Shown: positions 1 to 7,925 of the stretch, one piece after another | Numbering within the stretch: the first letter of the stretch is position 1 | How the letters are laid out: the number at the start of each line of letters is the position of its first letter | Assembly (NCBI GenBank): GCA_050175615.1 | Contig: JBFXIU010000024.1 | Location: forward strand, 1 to 24,799 | Source of the DNA: CAYXXZ01 sp050175615 | GTDB lineage: Bacteria; Pseudomonadota; Gammaproteobacteria; Pseudomonadales; Porticoccaceae | Length of the DNA stretch: 24,799 nt | Direction: 5' to 3' | The notes under the pieces: generated by a model | Told to the model about the DNA's origin: nothing | Database searches by the model: none | The model's input: only the letters and a program-made list of their open reading frames with translations | Translations under genes and position numbers: made by a program

Positions 1-1
1 T

Positions 2-313
2 GTCAAGGGCGTGGTGAGTTTTCACGGTCTTTTCAACCCCCCCGGAAACACAGAGGGAACTAAAATCAGTGCCAGTGTTCTCTGCCTGCACGGCTACGAC
101 GACCCCATGGCGCCGCCGCAAAGCGTTCTCGACCTCGCCGCCGAACTCAGCGCAGCCGGCGCCGACTGGCAACTGCACGCTTACGGCAACACGGTTCACG
201 CGTTCACCAATCCCGACGCTCAGGATCCCGGATTTGGCACGGTGTATGATGCCACCGCCGATCGGCGCTCATGGATAACCATGAAAAACTTTTTCGAGGA
301 AATTTTTAGCTGA
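2..313 (+). CDS. Dienelactone hydrolase family protein, C-terminal part (5' truncated by window)
   Basis: The reading frame is open from the first bases of the window, so the true start lies upstream; about 103 C-terminal residues are visible. The entry segment GVVSFHG is typical of the region between the nucleophile elbow and the core strands of the dienelactone hydrolase alpha/beta-hydrolase family. The later segment LHGYDDP supplies the likely catalytic Asp and VHAFTNP the likely catalytic His; the nucleophilic Cys or Ser would be upstream and is not visible. Family members hydrolyse cyclic esters such as dienelactone in the cytoplasm, but many are general carboxylesterases, so the substrate cannot be named. 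The gene ends just before a strong terminator, so it is probably the last gene of its transcript. Confidence 0.8.
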   Translation, partial: VKGVVSFHGLFNPPGNTEGTKISASVLCLHGYDDPMAPPQSVLDLAAELSAAGADWQLHAYGNTVHAFTNPDAQDPGFGTVYDATADRRSWITMKNFFEEIFS

Positions 314-318
314 ATTTC

Positions 319-343
319 GGGCTGCGCAGCAGCCCTTTTGTTT
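319..343 (+). terminator. Rho-independent terminator of the hydrolase gene
   Basis: A perfect 7-bp GC-rich stem (GGGCTGC / GCAGCCC) with a GCA loop is followed by TTTTGTTT. It starts 6 nt after the stop codon of the upstream hydrolase gene and separates it from the amidotransferase gene. Confidence 0.8.
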
Positions 344-377
344 AACCGTTGCCAGATTTTTATCAGGATCACCCATC

Positions 378-1079
378 ATGCGCGCCCACTACCTGCAACA
401 TGTTCCCTTTGAAGGCCTCGGCGCCATTGAGCCCTGGCTTGCGACGGCTGGCTATACCATTACTCACACAGCCTTTTACGCTTCCGACAAGCTGCCAAAG
501 CCCGAAGATATTGACTTTTTAGTGGTCATGGGCGGGCCGATGAGTGTCAACGACGAAGCCCAATATCCCTGGCTCAACCTGGAAAAACACTTTATTGCCG
601 AGGTGATCGCTGCGGGCAAGCCCGTCCTGGGCATCTGCCTCGGCGCCCAACTTATCGCTGCAGCTTCTGGCGCCCCGGTGTATGCGAACAACGTCAAGGA
701 AATTGGCTGGTTTCCTGTAGAAGGCATTTCTTCAGAGAATCCAAAGGCATTCAGATTTCCACCAGCCACAGACGCATTTCACTGGCACGGCGAAACCTTT
801 GACCTGCCCACCGGCGCAACCCACCTTGCCCGCAGTGCCGGATGTGAAAACCAGGCTTTTCAACTGGGTTCCGCCGTGATAGGACTGCAGTTTCACGTGG
901 AAACCACCATTGATTCAGCCCGCCAACTGGTGACGAATTGCAGCGACGAGCTGGCGGAGGGTTCTTACATACAGGGTGCAGCGGAAATTCTCGCCGCGCC
1001 AGTTGAAAAATATCAATCTGCTCATCAGCTGATGGCAGAAATTCTCCTGTTTCTCCACAATCAGGTGAAAATCACTTAG
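378..1079 (+). CDS. Class I glutamine amidotransferase domain protein
   Basis: This 233-residue protein has the full class I glutamine amidotransferase core. The nucleophile elbow GICLGAQ places the catalytic Cys at residue 87, and QFHVE places the His and Glu of the triad at 173 and 175. MGGPMSV near residue 51 is the usual oxyanion-side loop. Stand-alone proteins of this type are annotated as GMP-synthase-like amidotransferases or gamma-glutamyl hydrolases. They act on glutamine or gamma-glutamyl compounds in the cytoplasm, but no acceptor domain or partner gene is adjacent, so the pathway is unknown. The ATG follows a modest purine-rich stretch (CAGGA) 12 nt upstream. The gene is convergent with the VOC gene, with only 7 nt between stop codons. 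Confidence 0.85.
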   Translation: MRAHYLQHVPFEGLGAIEPWLATAGYTITHTAFYASDKLPKPEDIDFLVVMGGPMSVNDEAQYPWLNLEKHFIAEVIAAGKPVLGICLGAQLIAAASGAPVYANNVKEIGWFPVEGISSENPKAFRFPPATDAFHWHGETFDLPTGATHLARSAGCENQAFQLGSAVIGLQFHVETTIDSARQLVTNCSDELAEGSYIQGAAEILAAPVEKYQSAHQLMAEILLFLHNQVKIT

Positions 1080-1086
1080 GTAGACC

Positions 1087-1530
1087 CTAGCCCGATGAGA
1101 TGGTCTCCTGCCCGGCTGCGGGCTCTGCGCCCGGCCCAAGGGGCTGGCCGTAACTGAATTCGACATAATTGCCATTGGGGTCTTTGAGACCACAGTAATA
1201 ACCAACGGGATAGGGTTCCTCTCTGGGCGGCCACACCAAACACCCTTTTATTTCGGCTTTTCTAGCCACTTCATCGACAGCATCCCGACTATCAACGGCG
1301 AAACCGAAGTGGCGATAATCATCTTCTGCCAGCCGCAAATCCGTGCCCTGATTCATTATCACAAAAATAAAATCCCGCTCCCGTTCGGGCTCTGCCATCC
1401 ACACAATCTTTTTTAAACCGGCTTCGCGCTGGTGAATGATTTTCATGGCGCAAAAATCTTCATAGAAGGCAATGGTGGCCTCAAGATCCTGAACATGTAA
1501 TGCAATATGCGTCATTCGTGGCGTATACAT
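1087..1530 (-). CDS. VOC (glyoxalase/bleomycin-resistance) family protein
   Basis: A single vicinal-oxygen-chelate domain of 147 residues when started at the ATG at 1530, which has a good ribosome-binding site (GGAGAG) a few bases upstream; an internal ATG at 1515 is also possible. The beta-alpha-beta-beta-beta pattern is clear. MTHIALHV gives the first metal-ligand His, HFGFAV the second-module His, and the strand NYVEFS the C-terminal Glu. FYEDF and LKDPNGN are typical of lactoylglutathione-lyase-like proteins. The family binds a divalent metal and catalyses isomerisations, dioxygenations or ring openings; the substrate here is unknown. The frame stays open upstream to 1695 and there reads like a signal peptide, noted as a separate observation. 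It probably lies at the end of a prfC - acyltransferase - VOC transcript, although 198 nt separate it from the acyltransferase. Confidence 0.8.
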   Translation of the reverse strand: MYTPRMTHIALHVQDLEATIAFYEDFCAMKIIHQREAGLKKIVWMAEPERERDFIFVIMNQGTDLRLAEDDYRHFGFAVDSRDAVDEVARKAEIKGCLVWPPREEPYPVGYYCGLKDPNGNYVEFSYGQPLGPGAEPAAGQETISSG

Positions 1531-1728
1531 AACTCTCTCCGCGTCACTACCGATAATAAAGTCTGTGCACAGATCCGGATTTTCGCAAGCCGAGCCTGTG
1601 GCACTAACAGCGGCCAACAGGAATGCCAGCAGGGATTTCCGTGTTGTCGTCGAATGATTAAGCCGACGTATCTGGCCGCGATGGGCGGCGAACATGGCGG
1701 GATTGCAACAGAAAATGCCGCAGTAACT

Positions 1729-2340
1729 TTAAAAATTGGCGGGATTTTTCGGCTGCGCAGTGGCAAAGATCTGCCTGACCAGACAAGCATCGTTCTCACT
1801 GTCGCCACTGGCGTCCATGGACGGATGGATGCGAACCAGTCGTCTGGCAAAATCAAAGGTCACGGGAACGATTGGACAGGGGGTTTCCCACGCAATACGA
1901 GAAAAACCGGTTTTCAGTTTTGCCACGGGACTGCGGGTGCCCTCTGGCGTGATGCCCAAAATCAGCTGATCCGCCTGGCGCAGTTCCCTGGCGATATCAG
2001 CCGCAAAACCTTCGGCTTTTGAGCGATTGACTGGAATACCCCCCAACCAGGCCATCAGCCGCCCAAGCGGCCTTCTGAACAATGTATGCTTGCCCAGCCA
2101 GTGAATATTGATATCGAGTGCCAGCATCGCCATCATGGCGACAATAAAATCCCAGTTGGATGTGTGGGGGCCGACCACCAGTACCATTTTGCGACTCGCA
2201 GGCACTTTCCCGACTAACCGCCAGCCCCGGGCGTGAAAAGCACGACTGGCCAGCCAGCAAACCCAGCCCGGACGGTGGGCGCGATGGTGGTCTGGCACTG
2301 CCAGATAAATTTTTTGATGCTGAGCTTTAACCTGAGTCAT
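1729..2340 (-). CDS. Lysophospholipid acyltransferase family protein (PlsC-like)
   Basis: This 203-residue protein carries the two signature blocks of glycerolipid acyltransferases: the catalytic HX4D motif (His59-TSNW-Asp64) and the acceptor-binding block PEGTRS (132-137). Block GIPVNRS (101-107) sits between them, as expected. Family members transfer an acyl chain to a lysophospholipid or similar acceptor at the inner membrane. This short version without long N-terminal membrane segments resembles the 1-acylglycerol-3-phosphate-acyltransferase-like proteins common in gammaproteobacteria, whose substrates are mostly unassigned. It lies 34 nt downstream of prfC on the same strand, so co-transcription is likely. 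The ATG at 2340 follows a weak purine-rich sequence. Confidence 0.85.
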   Translation of the reverse strand: MTQVKAQHQKIYLAVPDHHRAHRPGWVCWLASRAFHARGWRLVGKVPASRKMVLVVGPHTSNWDFIVAMMAMLALDINIHWLGKHTLFRRPLGRLMAWLGGIPVNRSKAEGFAADIARELRQADQLILGITPEGTRSPVAKLKTGFSRIAWETPCPIVPVTFDFARRLVRIHPSMDASGDSENDACLVRQIFATAQPKNPANF

Positions 2341-2374
2341 GGGAGACAGAAAGAGCCATCCTGAACATCAGCCA

Positions 2375-3961
2375 TCAATGCTCTCTGGTGGCGAGAAACC
2401 TGACATCCGGGTGGCGCTCCTGGGTGAGACTGAGATTCACTCTCGTCGGCGCCAGGTAGGTAAGATGGCCACCGCCGTCAATGGCAAGATTCTCCGGCAC
2501 CTTGGCCTTGAGCTTTTCAATTTCCTTCGTCGATGAGGCTTCCACCCAGCGCGCGGTACTGACATTGACCGGCTCATAAAGTGCGTCGACACCGTATTCA
2601 TCCTTGAGGCGATAGGCCACCACATCAAACTGCAATTGCCCCACAGCACCAACCACAACATCATTGTTGCTAATGGGAAAAAATACCTGGGTAGAACCCT
2701 CCTCCGACAATTGCTGCAAACCCTTGTGCAATTGCTTGGCCTTGAGGGGGTCGCGCATGCGAATACGGCGAAAAAGTTCGGGGGCAAAATGGGGAACGCC
2801 GGTAAATTTCAGGTCTTCCCCCTCGGTAAAGGTATCGCCGATCTGAATCGTGCCGTGGTTGTGAAGACCGATAATATCCCCGGCGATGGCTTCTTCAACG
2901 TTTTCCCGCTCACCGGCAAGAAAGGTGACTGCATCGGCAATTCGAATATCCTTGCCCAGGCGCACATGGCGCATTTTCATGCCCTGCCGATAACTGCCGG
3001 AACAAATGCGCATAAAGGCGATGCGATCCCTGTGCCTGGGATCCATATTTGCCTGAATCTTGAAAATAAAACCACTGAACTTCTCTTCACTGGCGGCAAC
3101 GACACGGGTTTCTGCCTGGCGAGGCTGAGGGGGCGGCGCCCAGTCGACGAAATGGTCAAGCATTTCCCGAACGCCGAAGTTGGACAGCGCCGTACCAAAG
3201 AAAACCGGCGTCATTTCACCCTTTAGATAAGCCTCAAGGTCAAATTCATTGGTGGCGCCGCGCACCAGCTCAATTTCATTGCGCGTATTTTCATAATCCA
3301 TACCCAGCAGATTGCGAGCCTCATGCGAGTCGAGCCCCTCAATGCGAATATCATCGGGAATGGTGTGCCCCTTACCAGGTTGATAGACATGAATACTGTC
3401 TGTGTAGAGGTTGTAAACACCTTTAAACTGCTTGCCCATCCCCAGGGGCCAGTTGATGGGGGCAGCGGCAATTTTAAGCACCGTCTCGATTTCATCGAGA
3501 ACCTCGATGGGATCGCGCATATCCCGATCCATCTTGTTGATAAAGCTGAGAATTGGCGTATCCCGCAGGCGACACACGTCCATGAGTTTGATGGTGCGAT
3601 CTTCCACGCCTTTGGCGCCATCGATCACCATCAGCACAGAGTCAACTGCCGTCAGGGTTCTGTAGGTATCCTCGGAAAAATCTTCGTGACCAGGCGTATC
3701 CAGGAGATTGACAATCCGGTCCTTGTAGGGAAACTGCATCACCGAAGAAGTCACCGAGATACCCCGCTCCTTCTCCATGGCCATCCAGTCAGACGTGGCG
3801 TGACGGTCGCTTTTTTTACCCTTAACCGTGCCCGCTATTTGGATAAGCTGGCCAAATAGCAGCAGTTTTTCCGTAATCGTGGTTTTACCGGCATCGGGGT
3901 GCGAAATAATGGCAAAGGTGCGGCGCTTGGCCAGGTCTTGCAGGAAGTTACCCATCGACAA
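2375..3961 (-). CDS. prfC: Peptide chain release factor 3 (RF3)
   Basis: This is a full-length translational GTPase of 528 residues (E. coli RF3 is 529). The G domain shows the P-loop SHPDAGKTT near residue 20, DTPGHEDF near 88 and NKMDRD near 142. It is followed by the beta-barrel and C-terminal domains that distinguish RF3 from EF-G, for example QLQFDVVAYRL. RF3 uses GTP to remove RF1 and RF2 from the ribosome after peptide release. The reported start is a TTG at 3961 with GGAC six bases upstream; an ATG at 3955 would shorten the protein by only two residues. The TTG aligns exactly with the E. coli N terminus in the distance to the conserved KRRTFAIISHPDAGKTT block, so either start is acceptable. 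It is the first gene of a likely operon with the acyltransferase. Confidence 0.96.
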   Translation of the reverse strand: MSMGNFLQDLAKRRTFAIISHPDAGKTTITEKLLLFGQLIQIAGTVKGKKSDRHATSDWMAMEKERGISVTSSVMQFPYKDRIVNLLDTPGHEDFSEDTYRTLTAVDSVLMVIDGAKGVEDRTIKLMDVCRLRDTPILSFINKMDRDMRDPIEVLDEIETVLKIAAAPINWPLGMGKQFKGVYNLYTDSIHVYQPGKGHTIPDDIRIEGLDSHEARNLLGMDYENTRNEIELVRGATNEFDLEAYLKGEMTPVFFGTALSNFGVREMLDHFVDWAPPPQPRQAETRVVAASEEKFSGFIFKIQANMDPRHRDRIAFMRICSGSYRQGMKMRHVRLGKDIRIADAVTFLAGERENVEEAIAGDIIGLHNHGTIQIGDTFTEGEDLKFTGVPHFAPELFRRIRMRDPLKAKQLHKGLQQLSEEGSTQVFFPISNNDVVVGAVGQLQFDVVAYRLKDEYGVDALYEPVNVSTARWVEASSTKEIEKLKAKVPENLAIDGGGHLTYLAPTRVNLSLTQERHPDVRFLATREH

Positions 3962-4072
3962 TTATTGTCCAGAATGAAAACCGGGGATTATAGCGATGAC
4001 ACGCCCATTTGTCCTTCACCGCTCTTCCCTGCAGGCACGACCCTCTCAATAATTCTGACCGAGGCAAGGTGA

Positions 4073-4741
4073 CTACTGACCATCCAGGTATCTGTTGGCG
4101 TCAAAGGTACGCACCCAGTCCGGGTAGTAGACCATCATGGCCGTCATGATAATGCCGTTGATCAACCCTTCAGGAAAGAAAATCAGCGGCATGTAAAGCA
4201 AATATTCGTCGTATATTTTGCTCCAGGGATACACCTCTGCCAGACCCAAAATCCCCGCCATGGCAAGGCCACCTCCGAGGGCAGCAAGCCCGCCACCGGC
4301 AAATGCACAGCACAGCAGATAAATAAAAAAGTGTTTAGGCAGACGCCACTCAACCATTTTGAGCACAACATAGCTGATGCTCACGGGGATAATCACCAGG
4401 CACAAAATATTCATGGGCAGATCCCACCAGATTTCACGACCGATTAAGGTGACGCCCAAGGTAGCGAAGACGCCTGCACAAATGGCGAGATCCCAGCCAA
4501 ACACCAATGCCAGAGTTGTCATGCCCAAAAAATGTACAGAAAGCCCGGGAGACAGTCCTGCTCGCAGAGACCAAAGAAAAACCAGGCTTAGGGTAAAGCC
4601 AAAAAACAGATGCTGAATGGCTTTTTCACGAATGAGTACCCGCCAGGGCAAAACCCTCAACGCCAGCGCCAAGATCAGCAGATCCACGCATATGATTAGC
4701 GCTATGAAATGAAAAGAAAATTCAGACATGTTAGCTGCCAT
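4073..4741 (-). CDS. CbiM-like energy-coupling factor transporter permease
   Basis: This 222-residue protein is very hydrophobic, with about six membrane segments. Its segments HFLGMTTLALVFGWDLA and IFFPEGLINGIIMT resemble the CbiM/NikM family, which forms the substrate-binding S component or permease of cobalt and nickel ECF transporters. Canonical CbiM has an N-terminal Met-His metal loop (MHIxE). Here the N terminus reads MAANMSEFSFHF, so that motif is absent or strongly altered. No CbiQ-like T component, CbiO-like ATPase or CbiN is next to it. It may work with distant partners or transport something other than cobalt. It is divergent from the lipoprotein gene across a 367-nt gap. Confidence 0.7.
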   Translation of the reverse strand: MAANMSEFSFHFIALIICVDLLILALALRVLPWRVLIREKAIQHLFFGFTLSLVFLWSLRAGLSPGLSVHFLGMTTLALVFGWDLAICAGVFATLGVTLIGREIWWDLPMNILCLVIIPVSISYVVLKMVEWRLPKHFFIYLLCCAFAGGGLAALGGGLAMAGILGLAEVYPWSKIYDEYLLYMPLIFFPEGLINGIIMTAMMVYYPDWVRTFDANRYLDGQ

Positions 4742-5108
4742 GGATTTGACAATTGCTGTTGTAGAGGGAGAGTGCGTCCGCCAGAGGGCGAAAGATAACG
4801 AATTTTCATCACAGAAACTGTCGTTAACCGTTGCCAGATGATCATTTTCACTCTATGGTTTGGGTCGCGTTTACTTTACAGTTTGGCTGTTTCTTGCAGT
4901 ATACGACTGATGTTCTGGAAATTGGGTAGAAGACACCGGATTAAGGCAAAAGTTTAAATATCCTCTGCCAAGTAAATTACTGTCTTAGCCTGAAGGTCTT
5001 CACCCTGGCATTAGTCAGCTTAGCAATTAGTGTGAACAGACCCTTATAATTTCGTTTATGATTTGCCAACTGTAGTCCAATAATTCCTGCTCACAATAGG
5101 AAGTGATG
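4742..5108. other. Intergenic region between divergent CbiM-like and lipoprotein genes
   Basis: This 367-nt gap must carry promoters for both divergent genes, but I could not single out convincing -35/-10 pairs. I see no cobalamin riboswitch core or other recognisable RNA. A 16-mer at 4824-4839 (TTAACCGTTGCCAGAT) also occurs at 342-357. The ribosome-binding site of the lipoprotein gene (AGGAAG, 5098-5103) lies at the right end. Confidence 0.5.
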
Positions 5109-6983
5109 ATGTTCACTAATAAAACAACCCGACTTAGCCTGCTTCCCATAATACTCGCCTGTTTTCTTCTCTCCGCCTGTGGCGGAGGCGGTGATGACAC
5201 CCCCGACGTCTCTTTTGGCAACGACGGCTCAAGCGATGGTTTCAATCCAAAAGGTGGTAGTGACACGGGAGATAGCAGTGGCGAGGAACCCGTTGTTATC
5301 GAAGAAGATCCCGTTCTCGACGATATTGCTGTCAGCCAGGGCAGCACATCGGTTCTGGTGCCAGGGCGTTCACTGCTTGAGGTCATCGACGTTACTATTA
5401 GCAGCGCGACACTGAGTAATCCTCTCCCACAGGGCGCCACCCAGATTGGCGATGCCATTGATGTGGTTATCAGCGACGAAGACCAGCAACTGCTCAACGG
5501 CCCCGTAACCGTCACCATGGCCTATGACCCGGCGGCGGTTCAGACGGAAAATAATTTGCTGGTTCTCTATGCCAACGGCACCGACTACGAACCAGTGACG
5601 ATTATCGAACGCAATGAGCAGGAAAATACCCTGACTTTCGAATCCCGGCGTTTTAGCACCTTTGTCCTTATCGAAACCGACGGCAGCAGTCCAGCAACCC
5701 TGGATACCGCGTTTTTACCTGAATTCAACGGCTGGGATATTGCCAACTTTGGTGCCTACTTTTCCCCCGGCGGCAATAGCTTTGGCATGTCCGGCTATGC
5801 TATCTGGTTTTATTCCGAAGGGGCGACTCCGCTTTCAGGCACCTATACAGAACTGGTGGCTGAGGTAGCCGCAGCCCGTGTCCAAATGGCTCAGGCGGAA
5901 ACCTGGGGAGTTCAGTCCTGGCGTCAAGCCCAGGTATTCAAGGATGAGGATCTGGCGCTGTTGCTGAGAACCTATATGGCTATCAACAGCCAGCCTCTGG
6001 TGCTCACCCTCGGCGGCGAAACCTCTCCCACTCTGGCCGTGGTTGTTTATGGTTATGATGAAGGCGGTTTTTACTTCTACGATCCCAACCTGCCCGGGCA
6101 AAGCCAATACCTCACCTTTGACGGCACCAGCTTTGGCGCCTATGGGACACTGTCTGCCATAGGCTACACTGCCCTCAGCAGCTTTGGCACTGATGCAGAT
6201 TTCGCCGCCCTGTCACAGGAGGCGGCCGCCGGCTTTCCGGGCTCAGAAAACCTCGCCATCGACAACCCGCAAAAAGATCAGCTTATCGATGCTCGGGAAA
6301 CCAGTTTTAACGGCTCCTTCCTCAATGATCTCAGCGAGGAAACCAGCCTTTATATCGAAGTAAAAGGCGTTGGCCGCCAGCTTTCGGTGACCAACGGCAC
6401 CTTTACCAACGTCATCGAAATTTCCTCCGGCACCAATACTATCGTCGCTCTCGCCGGTGTAGATGCCAGCACAGAAAACAACTGGTTCCGCGATGCTCCC
6501 ACGGTCATCCGCGAAGTACAGGGCACCCTGCCTCCGGCAAGGCTTCTGGTTACCCTGACCTGGGAACAGGATGAAACCGATGTGGATCTCTACATCACGG
6601 AACCCGAAGGAGAGACCATGTGGTACGGGGGCTCCAGAACCACCAATGGCCTTGAGCTGGACATAGACGACACCACCGGCTTTGGTCCCGAGCACGGCAC
6701 TCTGGAGATAGGTGCCACCACCCAGGCGCTTGAGGGCGAATACATTGTCCGTGTGCACTACTTTAGCGACGACGGCCTCGGGGTTGATGCCACGGGTCGA
6801 GTGACCATCGTCATCAATGAGGGGGAGCCGGAACAGAATACCCTCAGCCTTAGATTCAGAATCGCCGATGACAACTCATCTGAAGGGAATCCTGGAGGGA
6901 CAGGCACCTCATGGGTGGATATCGCCAGGGTGGATATTATCAATAACAGCATAGACACGGACTTCAGCGATACGTCCAACTAA
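5109..6983 (+). CDS. Large lipoprotein with ZU5-like, degenerate papain-like and DUF2135-like domains
   Basis: Three possible starts follow each other (GTG 5103, ATG 5106, ATG 5109); AGGAAG at 5098-5103 is best spaced for 5109, giving 624 residues. A lipoprotein signal with lipobox LSAC puts the lipidated Cys at 24, followed by a Gly/Asp/Ser-rich tether to about residue 68. No Asp stands at +2, which favours the outer membrane by the E. coli rule. Residues 70-190 form a beta-sandwich segment ending RRFSTFVLI, like ZU5-type extracellular modules. Residues 205-355 look like a C39/papain-like fold (FGMSGYAIWF, VVVYGYD, FYDPNLPG), but the usual Cys and His positions hold Ser224 and Leu309. Residues 476-572 (LTWEQDETDVDLYI, GFGPEHGT, GEYIVRVHYF) match the DUF2135/YfaP pattern. 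It is probably a surface adhesion or scaffold protein, but its function is unknown. Confidence 0.75.
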   Translation: MFTNKTTRLSLLPIILACFLLSACGGGGDDTPDVSFGNDGSSDGFNPKGGSDTGDSSGEEPVVIEEDPVLDDIAVSQGSTSVLVPGRSLLEVIDVTISSATLSNPLPQGATQIGDAIDVVISDEDQQLLNGPVTVTMAYDPAAVQTENNLLVLYANGTDYEPVTIIERNEQENTLTFESRRFSTFVLIETDGSSPATLDTAFLPEFNGWDIANFGAYFSPGGNSFGMSGYAIWFYSEGATPLSGTYTELVAEVAAARVQMAQAETWGVQSWRQAQVFKDEDLALLLRTYMAINSQPLVLTLGGETSPTLAVVVYGYDEGGFYFYDPNLPGQSQYLTFDGTSFGAYGTLSAIGYTALSSFGTDADFAALSQEAAAGFPGSENLAIDNPQKDQLIDARETSFNGSFLNDLSEETSLYIEVKGVGRQLSVTNGTFTNVIEISSGTNTIVALAGVDASTENNWFRDAPTVIREVQGTLPPARLLVTLTWEQDETDVDLYITEPEGETMWYGGSRTTNGLELDIDDTTGFGPEHGTLEIGATTQALEGEYIVRVHYFSDDGLGVDATGRVTIVINEGEPEQNTLSLRFRIADDNSSEGNPGGTGTSWVDIARVDIINNSIDTDFSDTSN

Positions 6984-6998
6984 ACCGGGGTAATTTTT

Positions 6999-7032
6999 GC
7001 GAATCATATGCTTTGCAAAACATATGATTCGC
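6999..7032. repeat. 34-bp near-perfect palindrome between convergent genes
   Basis: Two perfect 12-bp arms (GCGAATCATATG / CATATGATTCGC) flank a 10-nt centre that is itself mostly palindromic (TTTGCAAA). It lies between the lipoprotein stop at 6983 and the membrane-protein stop at 7039, where a bidirectional terminator is expected. Neither strand has a U-tract after the stem and the stem is AT-rich, so it may instead be a protein-binding or recombination site. Confidence 0.6.
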
Positions 7033-7038
7033 CCTCAT

Positions 7039-7476
7039 TTACAGGGTATGAGGCTGTGATTTCGCCTCTTCGCCCGCAGCCGATTCAGGGGCTATGTCAG
7101 TAAAATTGCGATAGTGAACCGGTGTCTTTTGCTGAGCCTTAAAGACAAGGTGTCGCAGTAATAGCCAGGCCATATAAACGGCGATCAGACCCGCAAAGGT
7201 CACCACAATGGGGGTAAGCGCTCTCGCCGCACCTTCTACCGATGATGGCCGCACAAATTCAAACAGCGCCACCATCCAGGCAGGAGCCAGGAAAACCATG
7301 TCGTTATAGGCCTTAACCGGCGTCAGCAATACCGCGACAAACAACAACAAAACCAGCGTTCGCAGGGGTTTCCAGGGGATGACAAATCTTGCCAATCTGA
7401 GCATGAGCGGCAGCAGCAATAAAAACCCAAGGCCATAGGCCACCAGTCCCCACAGATAATTTTCGTGCGAATACAT
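7039..7476 (-). CDS. Small inner-membrane protein, function unknown
   Basis: This 145-residue protein has three to four predicted membrane helices: about residues 8-30, 38-57, possibly 62-76, and 86-108. A charged cytoplasmic-type tail follows, rich in Lys, Gln and Glu. MYSHENYLWGLVAYGLGF is a typical uncleaved first segment. I do not recognise a named family. It lies 8 nt downstream of ycgN on the same strand, so it is probably the last gene of the dnaX-to-ycgN cluster. That spacing is the only hint of a functional link. Confidence 0.65.
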   Translation of the reverse strand: MYSHENYLWGLVAYGLGFLLLLPLMLRLARFVIPWKPLRTLVLLLFVAVLLTPVKAYNDMVFLAPAWMVALFEFVRPSSVEGAARALTPIVVTFAGLIAVYMAWLLLRHLVFKAQQKTPVHYRNFTDIAPESAAGEEAKSQPHTL

Positions 7477-7484
7477 GCCGCCTC

Positions 7485-7925
7485 CTATTCTATCCAGTGA
7501 ATAACATGATCTTCCAGGTGTTCCTGTTTAACCTGGGTTTCGGACACGACCACGCCGCGCACAGAAATTCCGGCTCGATGAACGCTGGCAGGATCGCCAG
7601 AGACCAATGGGTGCCACTGTGGCAGTTTGCGACCCTCATGAAGAAGGCGATATGCACAGGTTTTTGGCAACCAGGGGATTTGCCCTATTTTTTCCGGTGT
7701 TAACTGAATACAGTCTGGCACATAGGTCAACCGCTGCGCATAATTAGTGCAGCGACAAGAGTTACAATCGAGCAACTGACAGGCGACATCCGTAAAATAA
7801 ACTTCGCCATCCTCGTCATCTTCCAGCTTTATCAGGCAGCATTTGCCACAACCGTCACAAACCGACTCCCACTCTTCGGACGTCATCTGGTCGAGAGGTT
7901 TGGTTTCCCAAAACCGCTGGCTCAT
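7485..7925 (-). CDS. ycgN: YcgN family cysteine-cluster protein (UPF0260)
   Basis: The 146-residue protein begins with a block SQRFWETKPLDQMTSEEWESVC and carries the cysteine cluster CDGCGKCC at about 24-31. Further paired cysteines follow (QLLDCNSCRC, VPDC, KTCAYRLL), as does the C-terminal WHPLVSGD block of YcgN/UPF0260 proteins. The cysteine pattern suggests zinc or iron-sulfur binding; the biochemical role of the family is not established. Its ATG overlaps the end of ycgL by 4 nt (ATGA), and ycgL in turn overlaps rnd. Translational coupling within one operon is therefore likely. Confidence 0.92.
   Translation of the reverse strand: MSQRFWETKPLDQMTSEEWESVCDGCGKCCLIKLEDDEDGEVYFTDVACQLLDCNSCRCTNYAQRLTYVPDCIQLTPEKIGQIPWLPKTCAYRLLHEGRKLPQWHPLVSGDPASVHRAGISVRGVVVSETQVKQEHLEDHVIHWIE

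Noticed and set aside
4742..5108. Cobalamin or metal riboswitch before the CbiM-like gene
   Set aside because: No conserved B12-box or other riboswitch core could be found on either strand.
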